NCBI GenBank assembly: GCA_963770045.1
Contig: CAVYOD010000015.1
Span: 124,001 to 188,000 of the forward strand
Direction: 5' to 3'
DNA length: 64,000 nt
From: CAVYOD01 sp963770045
Lineage (GTDB): Bacteria; Acidobacteriota; Aminicenantia; Aminicenantales; CAVYOD01
This document shows, piece after piece, positions 7,463 to 17,848 of the stretch. The translations under genes were made by a program, and so were the position numbers. Position 1 is the stretch's first letter. The number at the start of each line of letters is the position of its first letter. The notes beneath the pieces are model-generated. The model had not been told where the DNA came from, ran no database searches, and worked only from the letters and a program-made list of their open reading frames with translations.

Positions 7463-10299
7463 AGGCTATTCCCAGGCGGAAGACCCGCGGTGACTGGATC
7501 TCCGTGGCAAAACGCAGGGGATACTGCGGTCCCGTCCATTCGTTCTCCACGGTGGCCAGGCTCTGATTGAAGATGTTGAACCCGTCCAGCATCAGCCGCA
7601 ACCGCGAGCCTCCGAACTCCAAACGTCTTTTCCAGGCGAAGATCATGCGTCATGTTGAACTCATACCGGGACACCCCGCGCGGATGGGCCATGATGTAGA
7701 AAGGTCCCTGGTTCAATCCCTGGACGATGATCTTTCGCGCAAAGGGCTGTCCGTCGTAATACTTTATAAGATAGCCTATCCTTATACCAAAAGGAGCGGC
7801 CAAGGTAAACCCGATCCGGCCCGTGTAGGCCCGGTCGAAGCGCAGCCGGCCCCGGGCGTTGATAAGGGTGTTCGGGTTGGCATAGAGGCTGCCGACGACA
7901 CCGTCGTCATTTTCGAACTCGGTATTTCCAGGATTGGCCGTTCCCTCCGCTTGGGTCGCGGTGAGGGACAGAAAGAAAGAAAAACGACCATCATATTTTC
8001 TGTAGAACACAAGATCCAGACCCTTATAGCGAGAGGTTCTTTGCGCCGCGTCGGGATTGGTCAGGAGGAAGAAATCATGGCCCAGGGTTTCTCTCGATTG
8101 GTTAAAAACGGTGAAGGCCAGGTCGTCGGGCGTGCCCCAAATCTGATCATCCCCCGCATCGAAGATCCTGAAAGGCTGATAGGTCGAAAAGGGAACGCCG
8201 ACGTTAAGAGCCGCAACCAGGTTGGCTGTCTTCCTCAGATATCCGGTCAGACTGAAAAACCAGTTCGGACCGAGGGATTGGACGAAACCCAGCGAGAGCT
8301 CGTCCGTGTAAGGCCTGAGGATATTGGGGTCGATCCTGGCGAAGAGCGGCCCCTCCCTGCGGATGAGTTGTTGAGCTTCCCCCTCTTCGTAGAAACCATC
8401 ATGGTTTTTGTCATCCCAGCTGTAAACCAATCCTCCCAGGGCGTCGGGATTCCCGTAACTGAGCCAGCTCAGAGGGAGAGTGAAAAAGTAGCGGGCGACC
8501 GAAAATTTGACGGCCGTCTTTCCGGCCTTCGAAAGAGGCAGCACGAGTCCCAGACGCGGAGACAGGTTGAGCCAACGGATCTCATTCTCTTTGCGGGTGG
8601 ACGCATCCGGCGCTCCCCGGCCCTGGCAATAGCTCAGATTCAAGCCGCCGTAAACGGTCAGGAAATCTCCCAAAGTCACCGCGTCCTGGACAAAGACACT
8701 CGCCGAGAAGCCCCTTTCTCGCTCGTCGAGGGGCGTGTTGTATTTAACGACCTCCAGTGGATTTCCACCAAAAAAACGCAGATGAAGGTTGTCTCTGATC
8801 TCTTCGTGAGAGGAAGCCGAGCGGCGCGTGACCTCAAATCCGTATTCCAGCTTGTGGCGGCTGTGCAGGGTATTTCCAAAGAACGAAATCCCTTTGACAA
8901 GAAGAGTCAGGGAGCTGCGGTCATCGAGTCCTGCCAGCGGCGCAGCCCCGGCCGTTGTTCCCTGGAAGATCTCAGCACGGTGAGGGTCGCGAGCGCTCTC
9001 TTGAAATTGGGACTGCAGGTTGCCCTGGGTATAGCCTATGGCCGCGCGGAGCTGGTGATTTCGTCCCAGGCTAAAATCTCCGATGGCCTGGACGACGTGG
9101 TAACGGTTTGTTTGGTCGAGCGTCGCCTCGGAGGGAGTATTCTTGTCGGCCCCGAGGGAGGGGGAGTTCACGGCCTGCCCGGTCCAGAGGAAACGGAGGG
9201 AGTTCTGCCCGAACCTGTATTCCGCCTGGACGAGCCCAGAGAGGAGGGAGGCCTTGTCCTCTTGGGGGTAACCGGCGATATGGCGGGAGAGGTTGAAACC
9301 GGTCCACGATGAATAGAAGTAGAGCTTTTCTGGAATCAGGGGGCCGGAGAGCTGGAAATTTCCCTCCCTGAAAGCGTTTAGGAAATCCGCATCACGAATG
9401 CCTTCTTTGATTAGAGCGGGGGTGATGTTGGAGCTGGCCAGGGCTTTATCGCTGTAAAAGCCAGAAAATTCGCCCCTGAATTTGGAGCCGCCCCGTTTAG
9501 GAACGAGGTCGAGAGAGCCTCCGGGAGTGAGAGTCTGGGGTGGAAGTCCGGCATTTTGGAGCTGCGTCCAGCTTAGGCTGAAAATGTCCGGGTAGAAAAG
9601 AGGCTGCCCTGTCTGATAGGGGTCGGTGACATCCAGCCCGTTGAGCAGGTAGGATGTTTGGGTCCAGGACGAGCTTCCCCGGGCGCTAAAAAGAGCCGGG
9701 ATACCGGCCCACACACCACCCACGTCGATGCGATTAGTCGTGGCGGAGAAATCCTGGTTCTCGACCAATGACCAGACCGAATTCCCGGATGGGAGGAGGC
9801 CTATCTGTGATTCATCCAGGATGGTCTGGGAGATGGCCATCGTATCGTCCAAGGCAAAAACTTTGGCAACGAAGGAGCGCTGGCCTCCTATCCCGTAGAT
9901 GAGGATCTGGAGCCGCAGAACCCGGCCGGGTTCAACAACGACCCTGTCCTGGAGATTGCCCGTAAAGCTCTCGGCTTCGAAACCCATCTTGTAAGATCCG
10001 GCCGGGAGACCCATAAGAATAAAGTTTCCTGAGGGATCGGTTACAGAACTTCGGGAAAGACCGAGCTTCTCCTCCACTGCCGTGACCCTGATGCTGGAGA
10101 GGGGACTCCCGCCCTCGGCGCGTATCTGTCCCCAGACGATGGCGGGTTCCTCGGCGAAAACGGCCGCTCCTGTGAAGGCTCCGGCGTAAAGAAGGAAGAG
10201 GATCGGGGCAAGCTTTTTTATTTTGATCTTCTTCAGTTGAATTGCGCTCCTAAGGCCATGAGTCGGCTTATTTTCATCAATTTTCAGAGTTCCTGTCAA
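7452..10299 (-). CDS. TonB-dependent outer-membrane receptor with carboxypeptidase-regulatory domain (frame break near the end)
   Basis: The protein has about 950 residues. A signal peptide (LAPILFLLYAGAFTGAAVFA, about residues 30-49) is followed by a CarboxypepD_reg-like Ig domain (about 52-135, with VTDPSGNFILMGLPAGSYKM), a plug with the LNGLDVTDPYQTG block and a large beta-barrel. An extra base near 7621 shifts the frame 60 codons before the end. The frame that resumes gives LRLMLDGFNIFNQS and ends RLGIAYEF, the expected barrel terminus. The first codon drawn is TTG; an AGGAG about 47 bases downstream suggests a non-ATG start just before the signal peptide. The substrate is unknown. SusD-type partners are absent. 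Confidence 0.85.
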
Positions 10300-10320
10300 G
10301 ATAAAATCGCCCCTCGCGCC

Positions 10321-10389
10321 TCTCTCGTCGTCTCGTCCATCTCGTCAAATCAATCAGTGAGCCGTGAGCTGTGAGCACTGAGCAGTGAA
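10321..10389 (+). repeat. Composite intergenic repeat: nonamer tract plus heptamers
   Basis: Three TCTCGTC cores at 10322, 10330 and 10339 (spacing 8-9) are followed after 11 bases by GTGAGCC, GTGAGCT, GTGAGCA, CTGAGCA and GTGAATA (10357-10391) with exact period 7. This is the clearest copy of the composite repeat. It lies between the divergent TonB receptor and lpdA genes. Confidence 0.7.
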
Positions 10390-10445
10390 TAATTCCCAAG
10401 AGAATATCCAATCATCCCCAGGCGAAAGACAATCTAAGAGCTTAA

Positions 10446-10470
10446 TATAATGGAATGAAAAAGCTATAAT
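10446..10470 (+). promoter_or_regulatory. Possible -10 elements upstream of lpdA
   Basis: Two perfect TATAAT hexamers occur at 10446-10451 and 10465-10470, but neither has a good -35 at the right distance. The second would place the transcription start between the upstream ATG at 10469 and the preferred start at 10502. Confidence 0.3.
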
Positions 10471-10501
10471 GAAGGAACTCGTGGAGGAAGAAGGAGAACG
10501 C

Positions 10502-11905
10502 ATGGACGAGAAATGGCCTTTGATCATCATCGGAGGAGGGCCGGGGGGATATGTCGCGGCGATCCGGGCCTCACAGCTCAAAATAAAAGTGCTGCTGATC
10601 GAGGAGGACAGGATCGGCGGGACCTGCATGAATTACGGCTGCATTCCGAGCAAGTATCTTCTGCATGAGACAAGGATTTTCCAGGAAGTTCGAAAGAACA
10701 AAATGCTCGAAGGTCCCCGCCACGAGATCTTGTGCAATTGGAAACTCGTTCAAGAGGAAAGGGTCAAGATTGTGGACCGCCTGGTCAGAGGCATCGAATT
10801 TCTTCTGGAACGCGGCGGCGCCTCCGTCGTCAAGGGCAAAGCCTTTTTGAAAAACGAACGACAGGTTCTGGCGCAAACAACTTCCGGCGAAAGAGTCTTC
10901 GAGTTTGAAAAGATGATCCTGGCCACCGGCAGCCGCTCAGCCACACTTCCATTCCTCAAGCCGGACGGGCAAACCGTCATCAGCAGCAAGGAAGCCCTTG
11001 AGCTCGATCAGATTCCTCGGTCAATGATCGTTGTCGGCGCGGGTGCAATCGGGCTGGAGATGGGGACGATCTATGCGCGGCTGGGGACAGACGTGACCAT
11101 CCTGGAAATCATGCCCACGCTTCTCCCCGGGAGCGACAGGGAAATGGTCGCGCGCCTGGACAGAATCCTCAGAAAGCAAGGGCTCAAGATCCAGACCGAG
11201 ATGAGAATAGAAGGGGCCACGCTTGAGGAAAATGGTGTAACTCTTGTCGGAACCTCTTTGAGGACCCAGGCTCCGTTTTCTTTCCGCGCCGAGAAGGTGC
11301 TCTTAGCCGCAGGCCGAAAACCGAATTCTGAGGAGATTCTCAAAGCTCTCCCCGGACTCGCCCCCGCAGAGGGCGGCCCAATCCGGGTCGACTCCTTTCT
11401 GGAAACCGCTGTCCCGGGCATTTATGCCATCGGTGACCTGATCGGCGGAAAGCTGCTGGCGCACAAAGCTTCCCATGAGGGAATTGCGGTCGTGGACAAT
11501 TCGGCCGGGGGCCGCGCCTCAGTCGATTATCTAGCCCTCCCTCTGGCGGTTTTCACCGACCCCGAATTCGCCTCGGTCGGGCTCACCGAAGACGAGGCGA
11601 AGGAGTCCGGGATGAAGACTCAGATTGGCCTCTTTTCACTCCAGGCCAGCAGCCGGGCTCTGACCTTGGGAAGCCCGGAAGGCATGGTCAAGATCATCGC
11701 CGCCCCCGACGGTCGAATCGTCGGCGCTCACCTCATCGCTCCGAACGCCAGCGAGGTCATCGCCGAGATCACTTTGGCCATCCATCGGGGTCTGAAGATG
11801 GAGGACATCTCCTCGACGATCCACATCCATCCGACAATCTCGGAATCTGTCATGGAAGCCGCCCTCAAAGCGAAAAACGAAGCGATTCATATATTGAATA
11901 ATTAG
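10502..11905 (+). CDS. lpdA: Dihydrolipoamide dehydrogenase
   Basis: This 467-residue FAD/NAD disulfide oxidoreductase is the E3 component of 2-oxoacid dehydrogenase or glycine-cleavage complexes. It shows the FAD motif IIIGGGPGGYVAA (residues 8-20), the redox-active pair C42/C47 (GTCMNYGCIPSK), the NAD motif VVGAGAIGLEMG, the FAD-binding YAIGDLIGG and the C-terminal HIHPTISES active-site His-Glu. The ATG at 10502 is preferred over 10469 because GGAGGAAGAAGGAG sits just before it. No E1/E2 genes are adjacent, so the complex it serves is unknown. Confidence 0.93.
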   Translation: MDEKWPLIIIGGGPGGYVAAIRASQLKIKVLLIEEDRIGGTCMNYGCIPSKYLLHETRIFQEVRKNKMLEGPRHEILCNWKLVQEERVKIVDRLVRGIEFLLERGGASVVKGKAFLKNERQVLAQTTSGERVFEFEKMILATGSRSATLPFLKPDGQTVISSKEALELDQIPRSMIVVGAGAIGLEMGTIYARLGTDVTILEIMPTLLPGSDREMVARLDRILRKQGLKIQTEMRIEGATLEENGVTLVGTSLRTQAPFSFRAEKVLLAAGRKPNSEEILKALPGLAPAEGGPIRVDSFLETAVPGIYAIGDLIGGKLLAHKASHEGIAVVDNSAGGRASVDYLALPLAVFTDPEFASVGLTEDEAKESGMKTQIGLFSLQASSRALTLGSPEGMVKIIAAPDGRIVGAHLIAPNASEVIAEITLAIHRGLKMEDISSTIHIHPTISESVMEAALKAKNEAIHILNN

Positions 11906-12062
11906 AACACGGCGAATGGCTGATAATTCATGACTCATGATGCTCAGATCTGAGATCTTGTACGCAAGCCGGATCAGAGGTCTGTCTCGGCTTTATGGTC
12001 TGTCTAGCTTCTCTCGCCAAAAAGCTCGTTGGTTGCCTTCGGTATGGACATGATAACGAAAT

Positions 12063-12089
12063 TGACGAGACGACGAGACGGACGAGATG
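12063..12089 (-). repeat. Intergenic nonamer repeat tract upstream of the sulfatase cluster
   Basis: GACGAGAC, GACGAGACG and GACGAGATG are reverse-orientation nonamer units. Forward-oriented relatives (GTCTGTCTCG and GTCTGTCTAG) lie at about 11979-12009, so the two sets form a loose inverted pair. The 11906-12175 interval holds this repeat and a promoter; I see no gene in it. Confidence 0.5.
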
Positions 12090-12109
12090 CCGCGATGGGC
12101 GGCTTTTGT

Positions 12110-12137
12110 TTGACTTGGGCCTGCCCTGTGCTACAAT
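12110..12137 (+). promoter_or_regulatory. Sigma-70-type promoter of the small protein/methyltransferase/sulfatase cluster
   Basis: TTGACT (12110-12115) and TACAAT (12132-12137) are 16 bases apart. The predicted start near 12144 leaves a leader of about 30 bases carrying a GAGGAGA ribosome-binding site before the ATG at 12176. Confidence 0.55.
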
Positions 12138-12175
12138 AAGACGACTTGAGCGGATGAGTTCACGAGGAGACAACG

Positions 12176-12421
12176 ATGTCGACCATAAACAAAATGTTCC
12201 GTTTCCTGATCGCAGTTGTGCTCGTGGCCATGATCTTTCCGCTGGCCCTTTCGGCCTACATCGACCCGGGGACGGGGAGCTACATCCTCCAGGTCCTCAT
12301 CGCGACTTTTGTCGCCGTCTCCTTCACCATCAAAGTATTCTGGAAAAGGATCAAGAAATTTTTCTCTCGGAAAAAAGAGGAGAAACCGGAGCCCCTTCAA
12401 GAGTCGGCCGATGAAAAATGA
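12176..12421 (+). CDS. Small membrane protein with YIDPGTGSY motif
   Basis: This 81-residue protein has a first hydrophobic segment (about residues 8-26), then the conserved-looking YIDPGTGSYILQ motif, a second hydrophobic segment (about 38-54) and a Lys/Glu-rich tail. The first segment may be a cleaved signal peptide ending at LALSA. I recall the motif from small proteins found beside sulfatase-type membrane enzymes; no function is established to my knowledge. It overlaps the downstream methyltransferase by 11 bases, which ties the two genes together. Confidence 0.75.
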   Translation: MSTINKMFRFLIAVVLVAMIFPLALSAYIDPGTGSYILQVLIATFVAVSFTIKVFWKRIKKFFSRKKEEKPEPLQESADEK

Positions 12422-13799
12422 GGCCGGGACGCTCGCGAGCTCGTTTCGCGACCCGAGCGGATTCCTCTTCATCCGGGAAAAAATTCTCTACCGGCAGATC
12501 AATCACTCCTACAAAGAAGACTATGACCTGTTCCTCTCCAGCGGCCTCTATAGAGCCCTAACCCAAGCCGGGCTCTTGGTCCGCCACGAAGAGGTTCTCA
12601 TCCCCCCGGCCGATCCAGGCACGGCCTACAAAATTATCCAGCCCGAGCCGGTGCCTTTCATTTCTTACCCTTATGAGTGGGGCTTCAGCCAGCTCAAGCA
12701 CGCGGCCTTGGCGACCCTCGGCATCCAGAAGATGGCCCTCGAGCACGGGATGTCCCTGAAAGATTCCAGCGCCTACAACATCCAGTTTTTGCAGGGCAGA
12801 CCAGTCCTCATCGATACGCTCTCTTTTGAAAAGCTGACGATGAAGCCCTGGGTCGCTTACAGACAGTTCTGCCAGCACTTCCTCGGTCCCCTGCTTCTCA
12901 TGAAGCACAGAGATTTTCGTCTCAACCAGCTGTCACGCGTTTTTATTGATGGTATTCCCCTCGATCTCACCAGTCGCCTTCTGCCCTGGTCAACACGGCT
13001 GAAGCCGAGCCTGGCCACGCACATTCATCTCCATGCCCTGAGTCAAAAGCATTTCTCGACGAGGACGGTCCAGGTCAGGGAGAAGCGGGTCAGCCGAACG
13101 TCACTCTTGGGGATCGTCGACAGTCTGGAATCGGCCGTCAAAAAGCTAAGCTTCAAACTAAAAAAAACGGAATGGGCCAACTATTACCAGGAAACTAACT
13201 ACGTGCCCGAGGCGTTCGAGCACAAAAAGCAGGTCCTGGCCGGATTCTTGGATCTCATCCGACCGAAGAACCTCTGGGACTTGGGAGCCAACACCGGGAT
13301 CTTCAGCCGGCTGGCTTCAGAGCGGGGGATTCCCACTGTCTCCTGGGACATCGACTTCGTGGCCGTCGAATTGAATTACCGCGACTGTCTGGCCAAGAAA
13401 GAAAAACTTCTCTTGCCCCTCGTTTTGGACCTGACCAATCCAAGTCCGGCGATCGGCTGGGAGAATCAAGAGCGAAGGTCGTTCCTCGAGCGCGGGCCGG
13501 CTGATGCCGTTTTCGCCCTGGCTCTTCTGCACCACCTGGCCATCTCGAACAACCTCCCGTTTTCCAGGATCGCCGCTTTTTTCAGAAAGATCTGCCGGGC
13601 CCTGGTCGTCGAATTCATTCCCAAGAGCGACTCTCAGGTCCAGCGCCTCCTGGCGACCCGGGAAGACATTTTTTCCGGCTACAGCCAGCCAGACTTCGAG
13701 GATGAGTTCAGCCGCTTCTTTACGATTCAAAAAGCGGTGCCCCTCAAGGGGTCCGAACGCGTGCTCTATTTGATGCAAGGAAGAGATGACCAAGACTGA
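12411..13799 (+). CDS. SAM-dependent methyltransferase, NoeA-related
   Basis: The 462-residue protein has an N-terminal half typical of NoeA-related proteins (FRDPSGFLF, a YEWGFSQLKHAALATLG block and LKDSSAYNIQF). The C-terminal class I methyltransferase fold has motif I LWDLGANTGIFSRLA, the acidic end of strand 2 in VSWDIDF, and FALALLHHLAIS near motif IV. The chosen ATG overlaps the small-protein gene; an earlier in-frame start would lie wholly inside it. It overlaps the next gene by 14 bases. The target is unknown; the neighbours suggest a glycan or lipid head group. Confidence 0.82.
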   Translation: MKNEAGTLASSFRDPSGFLFIREKILYRQINHSYKEDYDLFLSSGLYRALTQAGLLVRHEEVLIPPADPGTAYKIIQPEPVPFISYPYEWGFSQLKHAALATLGIQKMALEHGMSLKDSSAYNIQFLQGRPVLIDTLSFEKLTMKPWVAYRQFCQHFLGPLLLMKHRDFRLNQLSRVFIDGIPLDLTSRLLPWSTRLKPSLATHIHLHALSQKHFSTRTVQVREKRVSRTSLLGIVDSLESAVKKLSFKLKKTEWANYYQETNYVPEAFEHKKQVLAGFLDLIRPKNLWDLGANTGIFSRLASERGIPTVSWDIDFVAVELNYRDCLAKKEKLLLPLVLDLTNPSPAIGWENQERRSFLERGPADAVFALALLHHLAISNNLPFSRIAAFFRKICRALVVEFIPKSDSQVQRLLATREDIFSGYSQPDFEDEFSRFFTIQKAVPLKGSERVLYLMQGRDDQD

Positions 13800-15380
13800 G
13801 CCCGGGCCGAGAAGACTCTTCTATCCCTTCCTCTTCGCCCTCTTCCCGGCTCTTTTTCTTTTCACTCACAACATCGAAGAAGCTTCTCTGGGCGCCTTGT
13901 TTCTTCCGGTGGCCATGAGCCTCATCCTGACCGGCCTGGTCTGGCTCGTCGCCCGATTGACGATCAAAGAGCGAACCAAGGTTGGCCTGTTCACATTCAT
14001 TCTCAGCTTCATGTTCTTCTCTTATGGGCACGTCTATCTGCTGCTCAAAAAGCCTCTTTTTGATCGACACAAGCTCTCCGAGGGCGCGTTTCTCATCATC
14101 TGGGGGGTCCTCTTCACTGCCTTGGCCTTTCTGGCCATCAGGACCAAGAAGAGCCTCACCGGCCTCAGTACCTTTTTGAATATTTTTGTTTCCACCCTAA
14201 TCCTGTTCGCCTTTGTCCAGATCGGGCTTTTCTTTGTGAGTTCCTGGAAATCTCCGCATCTGAAGACCGAGATTCCCGATTCCCTGCCGCGAGCGGGCGC
14301 CGCCTTTCGGCCGGAGGAACTTCCGGACATCTATTACCTGATCTTCGACCGCTATGCCAACGAGGACATCCTGAAGAATTATTATGATTTCGACAACGGA
14401 GAGTTCATCAAATACCTCGAAGGCAAGAGGTTTCTACGATGCCTCGGCCAGCCGTTGCAACTATTTCAGCACGCAATATTCCCTGGCCAGCAGCCTCAAC
14501 ATGGAATATCTCAATGATCTTCTCGCCAGAGGCCCGGTGAGAAGGCGGGTGTTCTATCAGCTGATCCGGGACTTCAAGGTTCGGCGGCTTCTCAAATCTC
14601 TGGGCTATAGGCACTTTCATTTTGGCTCCTGGTACGAAGGGACGCGGGTGAATCGTTACGCCGACCTGAATTTCCGGGGGAAGGGGCTCATCCCTTTGTC
14701 TCAGGATTTTCTGAAGAATTTTTTGCAGACGACGGTCCTTTTCCAGCTGGTCCAGAGAGAATCTTGTGGCCAGAAATGAAGCCGTCCTTAACCTTCAGAA
14801 GTTCAAAGAGCTGGCCGAGATTCCGAACCTGCCCGGCCCCAAGTTCGTTTTCCTCCACATGCTCATGCCGCACCACCCGTTCTATTTTGATGCCCAAGGC
14901 CAGATCCCCGTCGAGCGGACATCGCCCAAGATCCAGGACATCAAATATCTGGCCCAACTCAAGTACACCAACACAAAGATAAAGGAACTCGTCGACAATC
15001 TGATCGCGAAATCCAGGCGGCCTCCGATCATCATTCTTCAATCCGACGAAGGGCCGGCCGAGGAAGAAAAACCGGTCCGAAAAATGGTCCGGATGCGGGA
15101 TCTGGATCGGGCGGTCCTCAACCTGAGAATCCGCTGCTATATCTTAAATGCCTATTACCTGCCCGGGGTGGATGCGAGCCAGGTTCTTTATCCCTCGATC
15201 TCGCCTGTCAATACTTTCCGGGTCATTTTTAACCTTTATTTCGGCACCCACTTCCCGCTTCTCAGGGATCAAACCTACCGGCCGGTGGGGGATGAGACAA
15301 AACTCCGCAAGCTCGACCGTCTGCAGGATTGGATCTGGACTTACCGGCTGCACATGCCTCATTCCCTGGAAACAAAGTAA
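13786..15380 (+). CDS. Membrane sulfatase/phosphotransferase-fold protein 1 (two frame breaks)
   Basis: About five N-terminal membrane segments (residues 10-165) precede an alkaline-phosphatase-superfamily domain that opens with PDIYYLIFDRYANEDIL, where the Asp is a metal ligand, and continues through PHHPFYF and IIILQSDEGPAEEE. Breaks near 14430 and 14765 shift the frame, but the sequence between them (CNYFSTQYSLASSLNMEYLN) and after them is family-like, so I treat it as one gene of about 530 residues. The usual DHG is DEG here. Likely role: modifying an extracytoplasmic glycan or lipid with a phospho- or sulfo-linked group. It overlaps the methyltransferase gene. Confidence 0.75.
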
Positions 15381-15383
15381 AGC

Positions 15384-17546
15384 ATGTGGTCTAAGAGATT
15401 TCCGGCGGCTCTCCTTCCCTCCTTGCTCCTGGTTCTCAATCTTTTCTTTTTTCTTCCGCTGGCCATTTTCCAAGGGAATCAGGAGGAATTCGGTGTCTCT
15501 CTCAAATCTATCCTGGGCGAGTTTCTTCTGCCCGGTCTCATTATTTTGCTTCTCTTGATCGGAGCCGGCCTGGTTCTCCCTTCGAACGCGGGGCGAAGGT
15601 TCACTTCGATTTTATTTGCGCTCGCTGTCCTTGTCTGGATCCAGGGCAACCTCCTCGTCTGGAAATACGGCGTCCTGACCGGCCAGGCCATCGATTGGAA
15701 AGGTCATGCCTGGTCGGGCTGGCTGGACGCGCTCGTCTGGATTGGATTTCTTTCCCTGGCGGTGGCCTTCTCGAAACCTATCTCCAAAATCGTGGTCTTT
15801 GGGAGCGCCCTCCTTCTCATCCTGCAATCTTTCACCGGAATTTACACCAGCTCTGAAGAAGCCGGGTCTCTGGAAGAGCAGGGCCCAGACTTCGGCGCTC
15901 GTTTCTCCTCCCCAGGGTGTGTTCGAATTTTCAAGACGGGAGAATGTGATCCAGTTTGATCCTCGACGGATTTCAGTCGGATTTTTTCCAGGAGATTGTT
16001 GCTCGGGACCCGGAAAAATACCTGAAGGCGCTGGATGGGTTCACCTTTTTTGAGGAAGCGACGAGCGCTTTCCCTTCGACCCAGATGAGCGTTCCCGCTT
16101 TGCTGAGCGGCGAGACCTATAAAAACGACATTCCCACCTACAAGTTCATCAAGGCAGATCAACCAGGGAAGGACGATCGGGAATGTCCTGCATGACCGCG
16201 GTTTCGACGTTGACCTGGTCGTCGGCGACACTTACACCCGGAAGGTCCGCTCCTCGACGATTTACGACATCGCGATTCCCTATGGTTACACGCAGAGCCA
16301 ACACGTCCGCAACAATGCCGCCCAGATGATGGATCTGGTGCTCTTCCGCGCCTCTCCTCAGCCGGTCAAGCGACTCGTCTATAACGATCAGCTCTGGCTC
16401 TTCCAGCGTCTGATCGCCTCCAAGACCCAAAACCTCGAGTACCGGCTATTTTCCCATCGGGCTTTCCTGGATGATTTCATCCGGAAAGCCTCTGTCGCTC
16501 GGGAAAAACCCGTTTACAAGTATCTCCATCTGATGACCGTCCATCCGCCCATCCTTGTCGACGAGAACTGCGGGTTCAAGCCGGGTTTGCCGACGACCTG
16601 GGAAAACAGGATCATCCAGGCCCGTTGCGCCCTCGACCAGTTCCTCAGCCTTCTGGACAGACTCCGCTCCCTGGGGATCTATGATTCTTCTCTGATCATC
16701 CTCCAGGGAGATCACGGGACGGCCGAGCACGTCAAGATGCTGAACGATGACCAGGCTGCCGAGAAAACTCTCTATCACGAGAGTCTTTCGAGGATGGCTT
16801 CGCTGGCCCTGCCGCTCCTCGCCGTCAAGCCTCCGGGTGCCCGGGGTCCGCTCGCGTATTCCAAAGCCGAAGTCGAACTCACCGACCTGCCGGCCACGAT
16901 CTGCTCTCTTCTCAAGATCGATGAAACATTCAAGGGAAAGTCGGTTTTCGCGATTGATCCCAAGGAAAGGCGAGAGCGCAAGTTCTATTTTTACGATTGG
17001 TATAAGACAAACTGGGAGAACGAATATTTCGATTACCTCGACGAATTTACCATCGCGGGAAGTCCCTATGATCGTAACTCCTGGCATCTTGTCCAGAGCC
17101 TCCGCTCCCCCCTGGTCTCCTTCAAGACGAATCAGATCATCTTCGGCACGACGCAGTCCAACCGCTTCAAGCGGGCGGGCTGGGCGGGAAACCAAAAGGA
17201 TCCGGTTGAAGGCTACACCTACAACTGGGCGCTCGGAGAGTCTGCGGTCCTTGTGGTCTCATTGCCCAAGGAACGGGCGGTAGAGATGACGGCGAGGATC
17301 AAATCCTATCCCGTGAGCCGGTCTCAAATCGTCACCATCAAGGTCGATGGCAAAAAAGTCGGGATGTGGAATCTTCATGCGCCCTGGGTTTCAACGGACA
17401 TGCGTGTCTTCATCCCACCCGACTCCGCGAGACCCGAGGCCAGCCTGATCGAATTTGTTTTTTCCCAGCACCGGGAACGAGCATCGGGCTTGGGCCCCCA
17501 AGCCGTCCAGTTTCAAACCATCACCCTGAAGCCACAAAAAAAATAA
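15384..17546 (+). CDS. Membrane sulfatase/phosphotransferase-fold protein 2 (three frame breaks)
   Basis: About five membrane segments in the first 150 residues are followed by a sulfatase-like domain: ENVI then LILDGFQSDFF (metal-binding Asp), the nucleophile region AFPSTQMSVPALLSG, HLMTVHPP and LIILQGDHGTAEH. Breaks near 15900, 15952 and 16155 interrupt the frame, yet every segment stays in register with the family. The total is about 720 residues. It begins 3 bases after sulfatase 1 and is the last gene of the cluster. The PSTQMSVP block resembles LtaS/EptA-type transferases more than true sulfatases with a Cys-x-Pro-x-Arg site. Confidence 0.75.
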
Positions 17547-17552
17547 TCCAAG

Positions 17553-17616
17553 TCTGTTTCGTCTATCTCGTCGTCTTGTCTGTCTCGTCAAGAATGGTAA
17601 TGAGTCAGGAGTGAGG
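17553..17616 (+). repeat. Composite intergenic repeat: nonamers plus degenerate heptamers
   Basis: TTTCGTC, TATCTCGTC, GTCTTGTC and TGTCTCGTC follow each other with spacing 8-9 from 17557 to 17589, then ATGAGTCAGGAGTGAGG resembles the heptamer block. It lies directly after the second sulfatase stop. The rest of 17547-17848 carries the nuo promoter and no gene that I can see. Confidence 0.6.
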
Positions 17617-17793
17617 GGGGAGGTGTCCAAGGATTATTTATTTTTGCTCGCTATAAACCTGCCAGGGCGTGTTCATTCCTCGTCCTTTGGTCATGGATCA
17701 CAGATAATGGGTTGCGATTTCGACAGGCCTTTTCGCAGCCAGGCCGTCGATCCGACGGCGCCGAAAAAATCTAAAAAAAATTGTCAAAATCGT

Positions 17794-17822
17794 TTGCAAA
17801 TTCCGTTTTATTTTATTAAAAT
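17794..17822 (+). promoter_or_regulatory. Promoter of the nuo operon
   Basis: TTGCAA (17794-17799) and TAAAAT (17817-17822) are separated by 17 bases in an AT-rich stretch. The predicted start near 17829 is about 20 bases before the nuoA ATG. Confidence 0.5.
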
Positions 17823-17848
17823 TTATCCCCTTATCAGAGACTGGATCG

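Noticed and set aside
7567..9312. A 581-codon open frame on the plus strand
   Set aside because: It is antisense to the TonB receptor, whose domains and terminal strand are clear. Its translation is rich in Arg and Gly with no motif.
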